Below are positions 24,316 to 35,934 of a DNA stretch of 64,000 nucleotides, piece by piece. The stretch is from Ananas comosus (lineage: Eukaryota > Streptophyta > Magnoliopsida > Poales > Bromeliaceae), in the NCBI RefSeq assembly GCF_001540865.1, contig NC_033622.1:4417394-4481393 (forward strand), given 5' to 3'. Below the pieces are notes generated by a model, which was not told where the DNA came from, made no database searches, and saw only the letters and a list, made by a program, of their open reading frames with translations. Numbering within the stretch: position 1 is the first letter of the stretch; every line of letters begins with the position of its first letter. The position numbers were made by a program, and so were the translations under genes.

Positions 24316-24924
24316 TTTTAAGTATCGCGAAAAATTGACATTTTGCTTGCCGTGTTGATCTGTTCATTGTTTATAAACCCTAATTTCAGAGAGAGGGTAC
24401 TTCTTGCAGCCAGATTCTGTTGTAGAAAATCGGCTCTTTTTTTTTCTTTTTTTTCTTTTTTTTTTTTTTCTTTTGGGCCCATATCATTATTTGTCATCAG
24501 CTACCATCTGTGGTTGGTAAATTTAGTACAATGTAGAGATGATTCTCAATTTTAGCTTGTTAGATTTTGTGTTATTACTCCCTAATAGGGATTATCTTTT
24601 GAGTGTTTCATAATTCATATTATACTCTGTTTATTCAACTTCACTTGGTAGCAATCTTGTTATTTAATTTGTATGTCATGAACATTTCAAATTCAAATTA
24701 TCAAACTGAACTTTTTCGCAAATTATTTGCATATGAAATCGTCTATAATACGCACCTTACATGCATTACTTTTGATTTTTGATGCCTCTAGCTTTCTCAT
24801 ACAGTGTTACATAAAAGATCAGGTTTGCAAAAGTTTCGCCGTAAGGACTTTGACAATGTTTAGGTGGTGTAATGTAATTACAAAAGCACTCATCAAGTTT
24901 CAGAAAAAAACGAGTTAGGAATGG
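24316..24924. other. 3' flank of G6PD gene
   Basis: Probable 3' untranslated sequence with a long T-rich run (24436-24474), then AT-rich DNA. No canonical AATAAA was seen close to the stop codon. No other gene recognised. Confidence 0.5.
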
Positions 24925-27185
24925 AAAAGTTACGCGATTATTAGTTTTCACTTAAAGTGAATAGTAACCAGATTTTTCTCTGTAAAGCCACGGAGGTAGA
25001 GTTGGTTTCGGCGCGTATCGGACTCCGTTCATAGCGATCCAATATCTCGTTATCGACCGGTTCAGCTATTCTGGAACCAATGGCACTGACGGATTTCAGA
25101 TCTAACGCACGGTTTTCGAGAAAAGTGATTTTATCGAAAAGAGGTTTCTGCTCTTTTACTATTCGTGCATTTTTAAAACTCCTCGTGCTTGTTCAAGTGA
25201 TCTGGAGATGGGTAGAGGATGTTACCTGTTACCTACTAGTGATAGGAGATTCAAATTTGAATTTGAATCTAGGATTTAGCGGATTACACATTGGTATATG
25301 TGGTGTGGTTTTTGGAAATTGGAGAAGCGACGCGCGGTTTCCGTCGCGAATTCGTGACCGATGATGTGAACCAAAAATCGTACGTTTTATGGTCCCCGTA
25401 CGTGCTGAACGCTCGATGGCGCAATCCGTTCGGAATTCGTGATGAACGGATTGCCGAATATCGCGATGATGTTCGAAAAGGGGTCTAAGTGACTAATTGG
25501 AATTCTCGCAAAAGTCCCCATATTTTATGTACCGAATCGTACGAGATCGAATATGGAGGTGCGATACGCGATTGTTACCATGTGTGAAGGACTAGGTTTA
25601 AAGAATTTGTAGCTTCGGTGGACTTTTGTGCAAACATTGCACCTTGTATACAATGTGAATCTAGGGTTTCTATGCACGAAACCCTAGATCTACTCAACCC
25701 CAGCGCCCCACCTGTGCTAGCCGACCTCAGAGTAGCCTTGCCCTAGCCATGCTCTCACCCGCCGGCGCGGCAGGTGCTCGGCCGCAGAAAACTAGAACCC
25801 GGCACCCCCTCCATCCTTCTCTCTCAACCAATCCACCTATCCACCTCTCCATCTCTGCCCGAGGACCACCTGGGAGATCATCACCCTTGGGCCCCCGATC
25901 CCCTGGCCATGCCGCGACTCCGACGAAGCGCCCGGCGCCGTCCCGGTCTGTCCTGCGCACTGCCCGCCGCTGCCTAGGCAGGCGCTGCGGCGTAGATCTA
26001 GGCAGATCTGGCCCAGGAGCTTAGCTCCCTGCTAGCACTGCCGCCGCGCCACTTTGGGAACGGCCGAGACGCCCTTCCCCGGAGCCCCAGCGACCTTTTC
26101 TACCGCTGGCCCCACTGTCTGCGCACGCTGCCGGAGCCGCCCCAGCTCCCTGCGGTCACTTGCTATCACCCAGGCTGAGTCTGGGTGATCTTTGCATCCG
26201 CGCTGCCGCCAGACCCCCGCTGCCGCGCCGCCATCCTGGAACCTTTTCGGCGACCTCCGGCGGTGCCTCCGTACCCGTCTCGCCCCGCCGGTCGCCGCTC
26301 GTGCACCCTGCGGCCGCCAGAGCTTGTGCGGGCCCGATGGCGGCCACCTCGGACCACGTGCCTAATCGCGCCGCCCTCCCCGGAGGTGCCCATGACCCCC
26401 TCGGCTGACGACGGACCTGACGTCTGTCCGACCCTCGGCCGCCGCGCGCCGCGGGAAGCCTTGAACCCGAGGCTGTTGGCGGAATTGATCTCCTCCGCCG
26501 CGCCACGGCCGCCTCCCGCCGCGGCCAGCAGGTTCCCCGGACCCGTTGGACCAGCCGCACCTTCCCTTGCCGGAGCGCACGCCGTCGACAGGCTGCCGGC
26601 CATGCCCTAGCTCCACCCTGTCGGTAAGCTGTTTTTCAGCCTGTCTGCGCACTAGTTCCTTGTTTAGATCACTGTTCCTGCGACCCGGGGCTGTTCGATG
26701 CCCCCGGAGGTAAGGCACGATGATCGTCAGTCAGTCCTGATCACAATGCTCACCTCATTTAGGGTCAGCGAGCTCCGGATGAGTTAATTAGATGCGTTTT
26801 TAGTTTCAGTGCGGCGCTGTTGATTAAACTTCGTTGTCGCTCGTGCGTGCGCACAGTGCCGGAATTGCTCCGAAGAGTGAGCACGGCTTCCGGCACGTAG
26901 ACCTGTCAGCGGTTCTCAGCTTCGCTGATTCACTCTCGGTTTGTGAGACGGACCATAAAAGCGCAGAAATCGCATGAAATAATGCGATTTCGGGTATTCG
27001 GACGGGCTTTTTATGCAACTTTGTTCGTCGGTGGCAACTGTTGGCAGCAAGTATGGGCTGAGGCAGTGGCATGCCAACCACAGGTCCATAATATTTTGTA
27101 AAGGTGTTGTGGGTCAATTTTGAAAGCTATTAGACCTTTTGGATGCAAGAAAGTGGCGTCGTTTGAAGCGACTCCTAAGCCTTAT
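24925..27185 (+). repeat. Family-B LTR, 5' half (interrupted)
   Basis: It opens with TTTTCACTTAAAGTGAATAG, related to the minus-strand head at 4420-5329. AAACCCTAGAT sits in a leader at 25670-25700, then comes a GC-rich block of about 1 kb (25690-26700), then a possible donor GGTAAGCTG near 26623 and LTR-middle sequence. The rest of the LTR resumes at 29865, after an inserted family-C LTR. Long open frames occur in the GC block on both strands and in several frames; none shows a known domain, so I read it as untranslated leader. The exact LTR start is not certain. Confidence 0.55.
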
Positions 27186-29864
27186 TGTAGTATAGTTACT
27201 GAACTTTCAACAAATTGCAAAGTTCGAGTGAGAATGACATTTGGAACCTTCCACATGTTTTAAAGGGTTTAAAGATGTGTTACAAATAAGTTTGAGAGTG
27301 ATTGGAAAGCTAGAAGTGAGAAGGCTGCATTGCAATTGCGAAATCTGCAATTTTTTTGCATTGGTGTACCGGTACAAGCCTAATGCTGTACCGGTCTACA
27401 GCAAGCAGCAGCAGCCTGCAGCTGCGTGGCAGCAAGGTTGTTTTGGTCTTTTCACATCCTTTACTCATCCTATCCTCCCAGCGTCGACCCTTGGACCTCT
27501 TCAGAAGTTTGCTGGAGCTCAGGAGAGAGTCTATCCACCTTCTCTCTTTCTCTCTCCTCTAGGCCGTTATTTTTCTCTCTCTACGAGAAAACGCCGATTC
27601 GAGTCGATTTTCACTGTGGCTGTCGTCGCTTGCTGTTTAGGCTAGGACTTGGGGCCAGCCTTCTAAAAGGTAAATTGAGTTTTTGACAGGATGATTGGAT
27701 CGGTCGTGTGTTAATGTCTGAAAATCACTGAAAAGAGTTTTAGAGGGCTATTTACTTGATTTCTCTCATAATTCATTAGTTTAGGTCGGATTTTTCGCCG
27801 CGTTTTTGGTTTCGTTGCTTCCATCTGTGTTGTAACAGAGATTCCGAGCAGCTAGCAGGGAGATGTTTAGCTGTGAATTGACCCCTGTAGCCGGGAGGGA
27901 TATCTAATTTTGAGCTTACTTAAGAGGGTATGAGCGACTACTTACAAAGCAGTTAATCGGAATTAATGCCGAATTTTGTTGGAACAACTTGATGCAGTTT
28001 CGTATGATCTCTTCACAGCAGGTCTTTGGAGTCTTTTTGAGCTAAACTGGTATGCTTAGAGAGGCTGGTGGAAGCTATTCTAGTCCTGGGTAAGCAAGGA
28101 ATTGCAGCGTCTAAAACTGATTGAGGTATAAATTTGGACTATAATAGCTTATATGTAATCATATTGATTGTCGTTTGCGTATTCCACAAGAATTATTGAC
28201 CTTGGACCGCCTTCTACTGGCTTAATGAAGAAGGGCTTTGGAGCTTAACTTGAGGTATTAATACTAGCCCGAAACAGGGCATTTAACGGGTTTACTTCAT
28301 GTACTAACGTACAATTGAGGCCAAATATGAATTTCGCTGTCGCTCTTTTGCATACAGGAGGATGTTTCGTTTCAGCAGGTTGTGACGGCCTTGTGGGAGC
28401 CTGATTTATTGCGATTCTTGTGCACTATTTTGCGAGCTTAAGTACTAAGGTGGGTTTTGACCTAACCAGAGACAAGTGAGCTACCCCTATTGTTCTATAC
28501 TGTAGATATAGAATCAATAAATGGTGTGCAATCGTTGGTTAATATAGAACTCGAAACATGTTACTATAAATTTGTTTGCTATAATGATTGAATGAATCTC
28601 TATAAAGTAGAGAACAATGACATATCGTTGACCTTATTGACTGTAAAGTAGACAACAAATGACATGCTTGGATGCTTATGTTGTAAGCTGCCTGTTTAAT
28701 GAAGATTTCTAATGCATATGTTAAATTAGCACTTACTCTTGCAGGCTTATTAATCTAGTGAAATACTAATTATTGTCAATATTTATTATATTTGAGAATG
28801 TTCCGATCAAAGCGATCGAGAACTATTTGCACGTTGGAAAGTGATGCATTGAGACATGTTGGATTGTGGATTTGCTCTGTTGCCATTGTTGCTCATTGTC
28901 GCACACGCTTGTGTAGGGTCGCCCCCTACAAGCACGGCACTCCGGCAGTTGTCCTACCGACAGTTGCTCGCCTGTACGGATTCGGTGCGAAGTGGATCTG
29001 CCGTGTGGCGGTGATACTACCAACGGGCGCCATTAGGCGCGCGCACAGTTGTACTACCTGGAATTTATTGAATGTGAAAACAGGAATGTGCTTAAAGAAA
29101 TTGGACGAGTTAATGAGATGATTACCAGCTTACAGGTGTATAGATCACTTATGTACACATTTATGCTTGTGTCTACTTATTATAGTGTTATGCTTCTATT
29201 ATTCAGTTGAATTCATTTACTTAACAGATGTTGAGATTAGTGATTACAGATTTGGCTTATCGATTGTCATTACTGTTAGCATTGCCTAATATTATATCAT
29301 GCTATACTGTTTCGCTTTCATTTAAATACATCATGAGCCTTTAGGTTTTGGTGCTAACTCGCCCGAGCTGGCGCAGTTATCCCACTGGGCGAACTATATG
29401 TTTATAGTTCTCACGCCGCTTTTTGTGGTTGTTTTTTTCAGAGCCCATCCTAAAGGAGAGGACTAGGGACGCGTGGCAGGAGTACGCGTCTAGCAGTTAC
29501 ATTTGCTAGGAGCGTGCTAGTCGATCACTTGCCTACTGGGTTACGAGCGAGGGTGATGTCAGTTTATAAGAGAAACATTACCATTGTACAGACTTTTTAT
29601 ACCCTGTGTTGTATATATATTTTGGATCCAGTATGTGGCCAGTTTATAGTACTTTCTTTTGTACCTTATATTTTGGTTGGGACACTCTGCCTTCTTTTGG
29701 TCTTGTTGTGACTTTTATACTATGTTACTGATATCAGGAATAGGATTATGTTATGCGCTTTTACTCGCTATCGACTTGGTTTCTTGTAGCCTTATATACT
29801 TCAGGTGCCGTTATGGGTGGGTCTGTGCACGTACCGATATGCCTTCGCTTCGTACCGGGGGTGA
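27186..29864 (+). mobile_element. Family-C LTR inserted in a family-B LTR
   Basis: It begins TGTAGTATAGTTACTGAACTT, comparable to the start of the minus-strand solo LTR (TGTAACACACTGAACCTT). Next come ACCGGTAC sites (27367, 27390), a CT-rich leader and a possible donor AAAGGTAAAT (27667). The middle at 28900-29040 matches 53460-53640 in reverse, followed by the hairpin (29381) and GGGTCTGTGCACG near the end. It ends around GGGGGTGAC at 29864 without a clean CA, and no target duplication was found. The sequence here looks more indel-rich than other copies. Confidence 0.6.
29381..29417 (+). other. Conserved LTR hairpin (family C, inserted copy)
   Basis: CCCACTGGG is followed by CGAACTATA / TATAGTTC pairing around TGTT, then TCACGCC. 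Confidence 0.6.
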
Positions 29865-31375
29865 CGTACCTTTTGACCTAGTTGCAGTTTGATTCTTATT
29901 CGTTTGATGACCACGAGCGTCGGTACCGCTGAGGCAAGGTTAGGATTGTCAGCTAGAGTGGCTGACCGGCTAGCTTCCAGATTATGAGTGATACATTCCT
30001 GTGGCTTCTTGGTGTTCTTGCATCTATATTAGTTGACCACTCGAGCAGTATTTCCATAGCTTTTGAGAGGATCTGTGAGTCGATTGTTGTGATATATCCT
30101 AGTTGACTAAGCGTGGCGCTCTTGTGTTCCTTATAGTTCGGATGAACCTTTTGGTCAGTTAGCCCGTGAGGTGGCGGTGCATTGTTCGGCGTTGATTGCC
30201 GACGGTTGGCTATTGATCATGATCTGCCGTTGATCGCCACAGTCATGAGTGCATTTACACGTCACAGCGGGTTGATCCCCCGCCAGAGACGGGTGTTCTT
30301 TTTCCGGCAAAGGGTCGTACATCCAACCCGCTTAGAGCCGCGAGGTTCTCTGTGTGGCTAGCGCGTTACATGCCAGGTGTTGAGCAGTCAGAGTGGCTTT
30401 TGCCTGAGGTCCTTTTAGACCGACACGGCGGCGGTATAGATTTGGGTACTTTTGGACTTCTCGTCCGTCGTTACCGAATATAGCTATAGTTACGTGTTGT
30501 TGCATGATATACTTCTAGTTCTTTCTTTACAGGTCTTTACAATAGTTTTGACATATCCTTTATGCTTGCAGTTGTACATTACTAGTAGCGTGTATTCTGT
30601 TTCATATTATATATCTTCATTCGTTCATTATGGTTGCTACATGTATTTACTTACCATACTGTTAGCTTTATCTCTTCTTCTGGATCGGTGGTACTCCTCG
30701 CCTTTCTTCGGCTTGCGGTCCCACTGGGAGGGGCAGACATGTTTACATGTTCTCACCTCCCCCAATATTTTTCAGGTCTATCGCGGGCGGTGTGGAGGGT
30801 TGAGACGAGACGTGCAGATACTAGCGGTCCGCATAGCAGCCTCCGACCCAGGTTATTTGTCAGTTTAGTTATTACCCTTATTATTTCTGTTGATAGTTAG
30901 CTTATATGGCTCAGATATTCTTTACATTTGAAAGATGTGGATTTTCACGAATGATATGTAATAAAAGGATTTTTGCTAAAATGAAGAGGTTTTCTACCCC
31001 TCGTAGTATGCGTTTTTAAAAATAAAGGTTTCTGGGTAGAACAGTTTCAAAAGATTTTCTTAATAGGATTTGATGTTCAAATGCTTGAATGTATAAATGT
31101 GAATGGTGACATGTATAAGTAATGAATGTATGAATGTGCTTAATTATTTCTATATATCATTTTTAGTTGTGGTTGTATCTGTTTGTACTGTTGTCTTGTG
31201 CGACACCTGTGCAATACAGAGGAGACTCTGTCGCCGTCGTGACAGTGGAATCCCGTATTTTGTGGCGGATCTGGATATTAACCATTCTCTATCGGGGTTT
31301 AGTTTTTTCAAAAAAAATTTAGATCGCTTTTCGCTAGTGTATCAAACAAAAAGGAGACGCGGGTACGGCGTGACA
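29865..31375 (+). repeat. Family-B LTR, 3' half
   Basis: It aligns in order with the minus-strand LTR at 37453-41072 (GCCGACGGTTGGCTATTGA near 30207; hairpin at 30720) and with 63487-64000 (CTCCGACCCAGGTTATTT near 30840; GGAGACTCTGT and TTGTGGCGGATCTGG at 31221-31275). It ends GGTACGGCGTGACA at 31375. With 24925-27185 it makes an LTR of about 3.8 kb. Confidence 0.65.
30720..30763 (+). other. Conserved LTR hairpin (family B)
   Basis: CCCACTGGGAGGGG is followed by ACATG / CATGT around TTTA, then TCTCACCTCCCCC. The flanking GGGAGG and CCTCCC can extend the stem. Confidence 0.6.
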
Positions 31376-31435
31376 GCTGTGTGTGTGATTGGGACTGACC
31401 GAGCGACGCAGGGCACTTAACGCGCTGGGGAGGTC

Positions 31436-31592
31436 TGTTGACACCAATAGTTCCCAAGCTCGATGGAATGGGGTTTCATTGCGGTTTATAAGAGACTTAG
31501 ATACTAGTAATCAATAACTGGGCGCTTTAAGCATTTTGGGCGGTTGTCGGTCCACAACGAGGTATTGTTTGCTAGTGGGCTGGGTCGTTACA
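31436..31592 (+). mobile_element. TRIM-family LTR, single copy
   Basis: It aligns with the TRIM LTRs at 41933-42083 (plus) and 34875-35026 (minus): ACACCAATAGT at the start, GGGC-TTTAAGCATTTTGGGC in the middle, CTAGTGGGCTGGGTCGTTACA at the end. It is about 157 bases against 151-152 in the others, with single-base insertions. No primer-binding site follows. Confidence 0.6.
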
Positions 31593-31742
31593 GAACCCGA
31601 ATCCAAAAGCCGACTATGTTAATTATCAAATAAAATTATTTAATTATAGATATTGATATATATGTTAATTATTTATTTATAAAAGTATAAATGATAATTA
31701 GATTCATGATTATAGTACATATATCTGTTATAAGAGATTTTT

Positions 31743-31789
<47 letters not shown>

Positions 31790-31809
31790 TATATATATAT
31801 ATATAATAT
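31593..31809. repeat. AT-rich spacer with (TA)n tract
   Basis: (TA)n at about 31746-31808 with small interruptions; it marks the junction into the inverted duplication. Confidence 0.8.
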
Positions 31810-34731
31810 ATGAGAGATATGTAGTACCTTAACAAAATATTTTCTTTCATATTAGATATTTAATCAGTATTATTAATACTATATTAAACTAATTATAGCA
31901 TATTCATGAATATTATATGGGAATTATGTATTATTATAGTCTAATTAGTTATATTACATAGCACTTAATTAAAAATATTTTATTTATTAAACTTTTTCTA
32001 AAAATTATATTAGACAGTATATGTAATAAGGATAATTTTTAAATTTTAAAATACCTATATTCTCCTTTTTAAAATCACACTGATCGCTCTAATTAATTAA
32101 ACGTTCTAATATTTCTACCACTTTACGTGAAAAGTTTCCTTATCCTGAACATAAGTGGCATAATATTGGTAGACAAATGGTTTATATTTGTATATTAGGT
32201 ATAACTCATTTCGTTATGTGCATCAATCCCAATAAAAATAAGTATTTTATTTTTAATTATTATACAAGAAAGTATTTATGTATTATTATTGATGAAATGT
32301 ATAGAATGGGCCTTTCGGCAAAGCACCGATGGGTACTGTGCGGATTGGCTTGGCGCTCTGGCGCCGGGCCTTTGTAATTTTATTGATTAAAAAAGTAGGT
32401 AAAAGCGCCGACCCAAGCCCGACATTTTTTTGGGCCGCGGCTTGGGCATCAGTATTACTGCCGACCCAAGCGCCAGCCCTGTTCCACCCCTAATCTAGCA
32501 GTTATCATCCGTTTAAGTTAACTCTGGATTAAACATGAGTTAAATGATGGCTCTTACCCACAGTTAAAAAAGTTAAATGCTAATTTCTGCCCTTACGTAA
32601 GGGCAAATAAGAAATATTGTGATGGATTAGAAGGGTTATTTTGAAAAAGACCGAAAGTTCAAAATACTTATTTGGCCCCCTGACTTAGTGCAAATAGAAT
32701 ATATTGGGATGGTAGACAGGATATTGAAAAGACCAAAGCTAAACATAAATTTTCATGTACCGTAGAGCAAAATAAAAGCGACATAGTCGAGGTGATTGGT
32801 GGAAAGGTGTATTTGAAAAGGGTCAAAATAGTACATTTATAAGATAACAGAGCGTTCATTAAACAGATTAATTAGGGGTATATTTGAAATAGGTTAGGAA
32901 CGGTAAAAAGGGATTATTCAAAGTCTTAAGAGCAGGGAATCTAGCTTAAAGTCCAGGGATTCATAGGGAATTACTGGTTAAAGCAATCGCCCCTTTGAAT
33001 TTTATATTTTATTGGCCAAATGTCTACCAGTTAGCACCACAGATGACAAGAAGTCAGAAAGCATGAATCATTCACCACTTGCAAGTAGTATTCCATCGCT
33101 GGTGCGATAATAGAAAATAATTATATAACGGTTTGTAATATGTGAATTCTCACTTATCTATTTGTTTCCACCTTTCAACAATATCAACAAAAACATTACA
33201 ATCAAACAAATTTCGATAATATACTAGATTTCAACAATACGAGACTTTTGAGTAAGAATAAGTCCAACCAAAACCAGATTTCAACAACGAAAACTTTGTT
33301 GAAGAATATCAACAAAGAAACAACGTGAATTAATAAAAAATTGCTTGAATGTTATAATACAAAATATAACGCCCTGTCGCCTGCATCAAAAATAATTAAT
33401 ATACTTTGAAAAAATTTTTAACGTATTATGTTTATATAAATTCTTGCAGTGTCTTCACTCTCTTCCACGCTCAGGCTAGTAAGCCACGTCACCGCCACAT
33501 CCACAATCAACATCTAGTTTCTGCAACGTTATTTGTGCATCAGGTTGCTAATGTTTACCATCCTGGCTCTCGAGAATCATCCGATCATGATAACCTCCAC
33601 ATATACTCAGGATCTTCTGCGGTTTCGCGTTTCGTGTGCGCACCGAGTCGGTCACCTCTTGAAGGCCGATGTAGATGCTGCTTATAGTGCTGTAATGATG
33701 GCCGAGCATGATCAGTCAAGTTAATATATGCAAGTAAAATTGCATACGCCACATGATGTGGAAGCGACTAAGATGTAGGGGCTGGCAATGAGCGAGCCGG
33801 CTCGCCGTTGAATCTTCGACTTGCGTCTTCGATCTCGATATCTTGGCTCCGAGGCTCAGCTCCGCATCTCGAAACTTAAATGAGCAAGGCCCTTGTACAA
33901 AAAAAAAAACGCTCGAAATTCTTTCAGCCGAGCTGGAGCTCGACTTACTCACGGCTCCCGTCCCTACCTCGAATTAGACTCGAAAAAGCTCGAAAAGCAT
34001 CGAATATATTTCATCTTACTAAGCTAGAGCTAGCTACACTTTTTTATCGAAAGTTATAGAGTATCTTGGGTGCTTCTCGACTTTTTGATCTTAGATCAAT
34101 CCCTTTAATCGTTCTTATCTTTGATTAATATTATTATTTACCTTGTATGGGCCACTCAATATCTAAGGAGTATATTTCAATCCTAGAGGAGCACCGGCTA
34201 ATCATTCAAACCATATAATTTTTAATTCAAAGGTGTCAAAAATTCGAACCAAACACCTCAAATCTCATATATTTTTCCGATAGCATAGTAGTTTCTACGA
34301 TATATATAAGTAGTAGTATAATATCTATCTAGTTATATACTATACTATATAATAGTATATATTCATAATTAGAGCTAGGCTACTTGGCTATGTTATAGCT
34401 ACAAGCTCTGGTACTATTAGTGTTTTTTTTCGATCTTCAGTGGCCGTTCAAATCAACGATCCACACCGTTAAAACTTTCTAAGGATATCTTTAAGTTTCT
34501 ATTATATTTTTTGACAATCAGTTATCACCTTTATGATCAAGAACTTACTTTCAAAATTGTCAATTTTCAATGGCTATTATGAACCCGAGTTTTTGCGAGT
34601 TTAAGCGGTATTGTAGAAAGAATCTAAATTCTTTGTCAATTTTTGATAGGACAAATCACTTTAAACTATATAGTATTAATAGTCTAACATTCCTTGATCT
34701 TGAATATTAAAAAGCGTCCTTTGCATGCTGC
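31810..34731 (-). repeat. Right arm of inverted duplication, indel-rich
   Basis: This is the reverse complement of 17703-20445, including the host DNA flanking the hAT-like element (GGAAGCGACTAAGATG at 33760 mirrors CATCTTAGTCGCTTCC at 18581). It is about 180 bases longer than the left arm, and the differences are dominated by one- or two-base insertions, for example within the mirror of 18700-18770. It stops exactly at the assembly gap. It could be a real inverted duplication carrying uncorrected long-read errors, or an assembly artefact. Confidence 0.75.
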
Positions 34732-34756
34732 NNNNNNNNNNNNNNNNNNNNNNNNN
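34732..34756. other. Assembly gap (25 N)
   Basis: Exactly 25 Ns, a fixed-size placeholder used by some gap-filling tools. Confidence 1.
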
Positions 34757-35026
34757 ACACAGCCCAAGATCACCAGGCGATGTGAGACTCGTCTCGCTAG
34801 CCCGTCATCCAGACCCTGGCTCAGCCGAGACTCGCCACACATGTCCAGCTGGTGAACCGGCTCTGATACCAAAATGTAACGACCTAGCCCACTAGCAACA
34901 ATAACTCGTTGGGCCCAACCACCGGCCCAAAATGCTTAAGCCCAGTTATTATTTCTAGCGTGTAGGCCTCATATAAACTGATCGAAATCAGTATCCCATC
35001 CGATGTGGGACTATTGAGGTGTCACA
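34757..35026 (-). mobile_element. TRIM retrotransposon, partial (LTR plus primer-binding site)
   Basis: On the minus strand the LTR runs 35026-34875 (TGTGACACCTC ... GGTCGTTACA, 152 bases). It is followed by TTTTGGTATCAGAGCCGG (34874-34857), the usual primer-binding site complementary to initiator tRNA-Met. Then comes 100 bases of internal sequence (TCTCACATCGCCTGG, matching TRIM 42206) cut by the gap. The 3' LTR is missing. It is inserted in a GGGCT-rich hAT-type fragment. Confidence 0.8.
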
Positions 35027-35400
35027 GGTTCGGGCCGGGCTTGAACATGCCTAAAAAAGCTCAATTTTTTTCGGGCCTAAATTTTTAAGCCCGGCCCGAA
35101 TCCAAAGTTATTTTTTTAATACCCAAAGCCCGGCCGAAATATGGCCCATCGAGTCGGACATTGTTTAGGCTCGGGCCCAGTTCCACTCCTAACTGTAGAG
35201 ATATTTTGAAATAACGGAGGAACATATAAGAGGTATATTAGAAAAAAAAAATAGGGATAAATAAAATATTTTTGAAATTTTGAGGGGTATATAGGTAATT
35301 ATCTCTAAATTAAAATATAATCTATTTAATAGTTTAAAATTTAAAAATTATAAATTAAAATTTAAGAACTAAGTACAAACTGCGCTGGGAGAATTTTGGC
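35027..35400 (-). mobile_element. hAT-type MITE fragment, inverse copy
   Basis: On the minus strand it begins AGGAGTGGAACTGGGC and carries GGCCGGGCTT motifs as at 19805. The stretch at 35195-35300 also resembles the reverse of 19322-19420 (GGGGTATATAGGTAATTATC). Confidence 0.45.
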
Positions 35401-35934
35401 CAATTAGATTAGAGCAGTACGATCCATAACTTAGTCGTCTGGCTGATCTCAGCAGTGCTGAGGCTCGAGTGCCACACACTCGAGAAGTTCTACACTGTCA
35501 CGCTTGCACCATGTCGTCAATAAAAAATCAATCATATTTTTTTTTCAAATAAAAGTATAATAAAAATATTTTTTTACAATCATGATGAGACATATATTTT
35601 TAAAAAAATTTATTTAATTGGTTTGCAACGCCATGTCACTAACATACGCGGTGTATTCTATTATTTTTCCACACACACCCGTTGTCTGGGGAGTCACCTG
35701 AAAGCGCGATATTAATTAAACCCCGATTTCATCAAACAACATATAATAATAGTAACAAATAACATCCCGCAGTTTTTTTAATTAAAAAAAAACACGCAAT
35801 CATCCGCACTAATCAGTAATCCCTGATTTCTTTATCCCTCCTGTAATAAAATGGAAGTCTCTCGTCCCGTTCTTCTCCTCCGCCTCCTCCTCCCTTGAAA
35901 CCCTAAAACCAGAAACATATAAGAAAAAACCTCC
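35401..35934 (+). promoter_or_regulatory. Upstream region and 5' leader of BSD gene
   Basis: AT-rich upstream DNA leads into a CT-rich leader (35866-35896) with AAACCCTAAAA (35900), typical of plant 5' untranslated regions, 30 bases before the ATG. No TATA box can be assigned with confidence. Confidence 0.45.

Noticed and set aside
25727..26718. Several long overlapping open frames on both strands in the GC-rich block
   Set aside because: They occur in many frames at once, lack known domains and lie in an LTR leader whose other copies do not keep the frames; GC richness alone lowers stop frequency.
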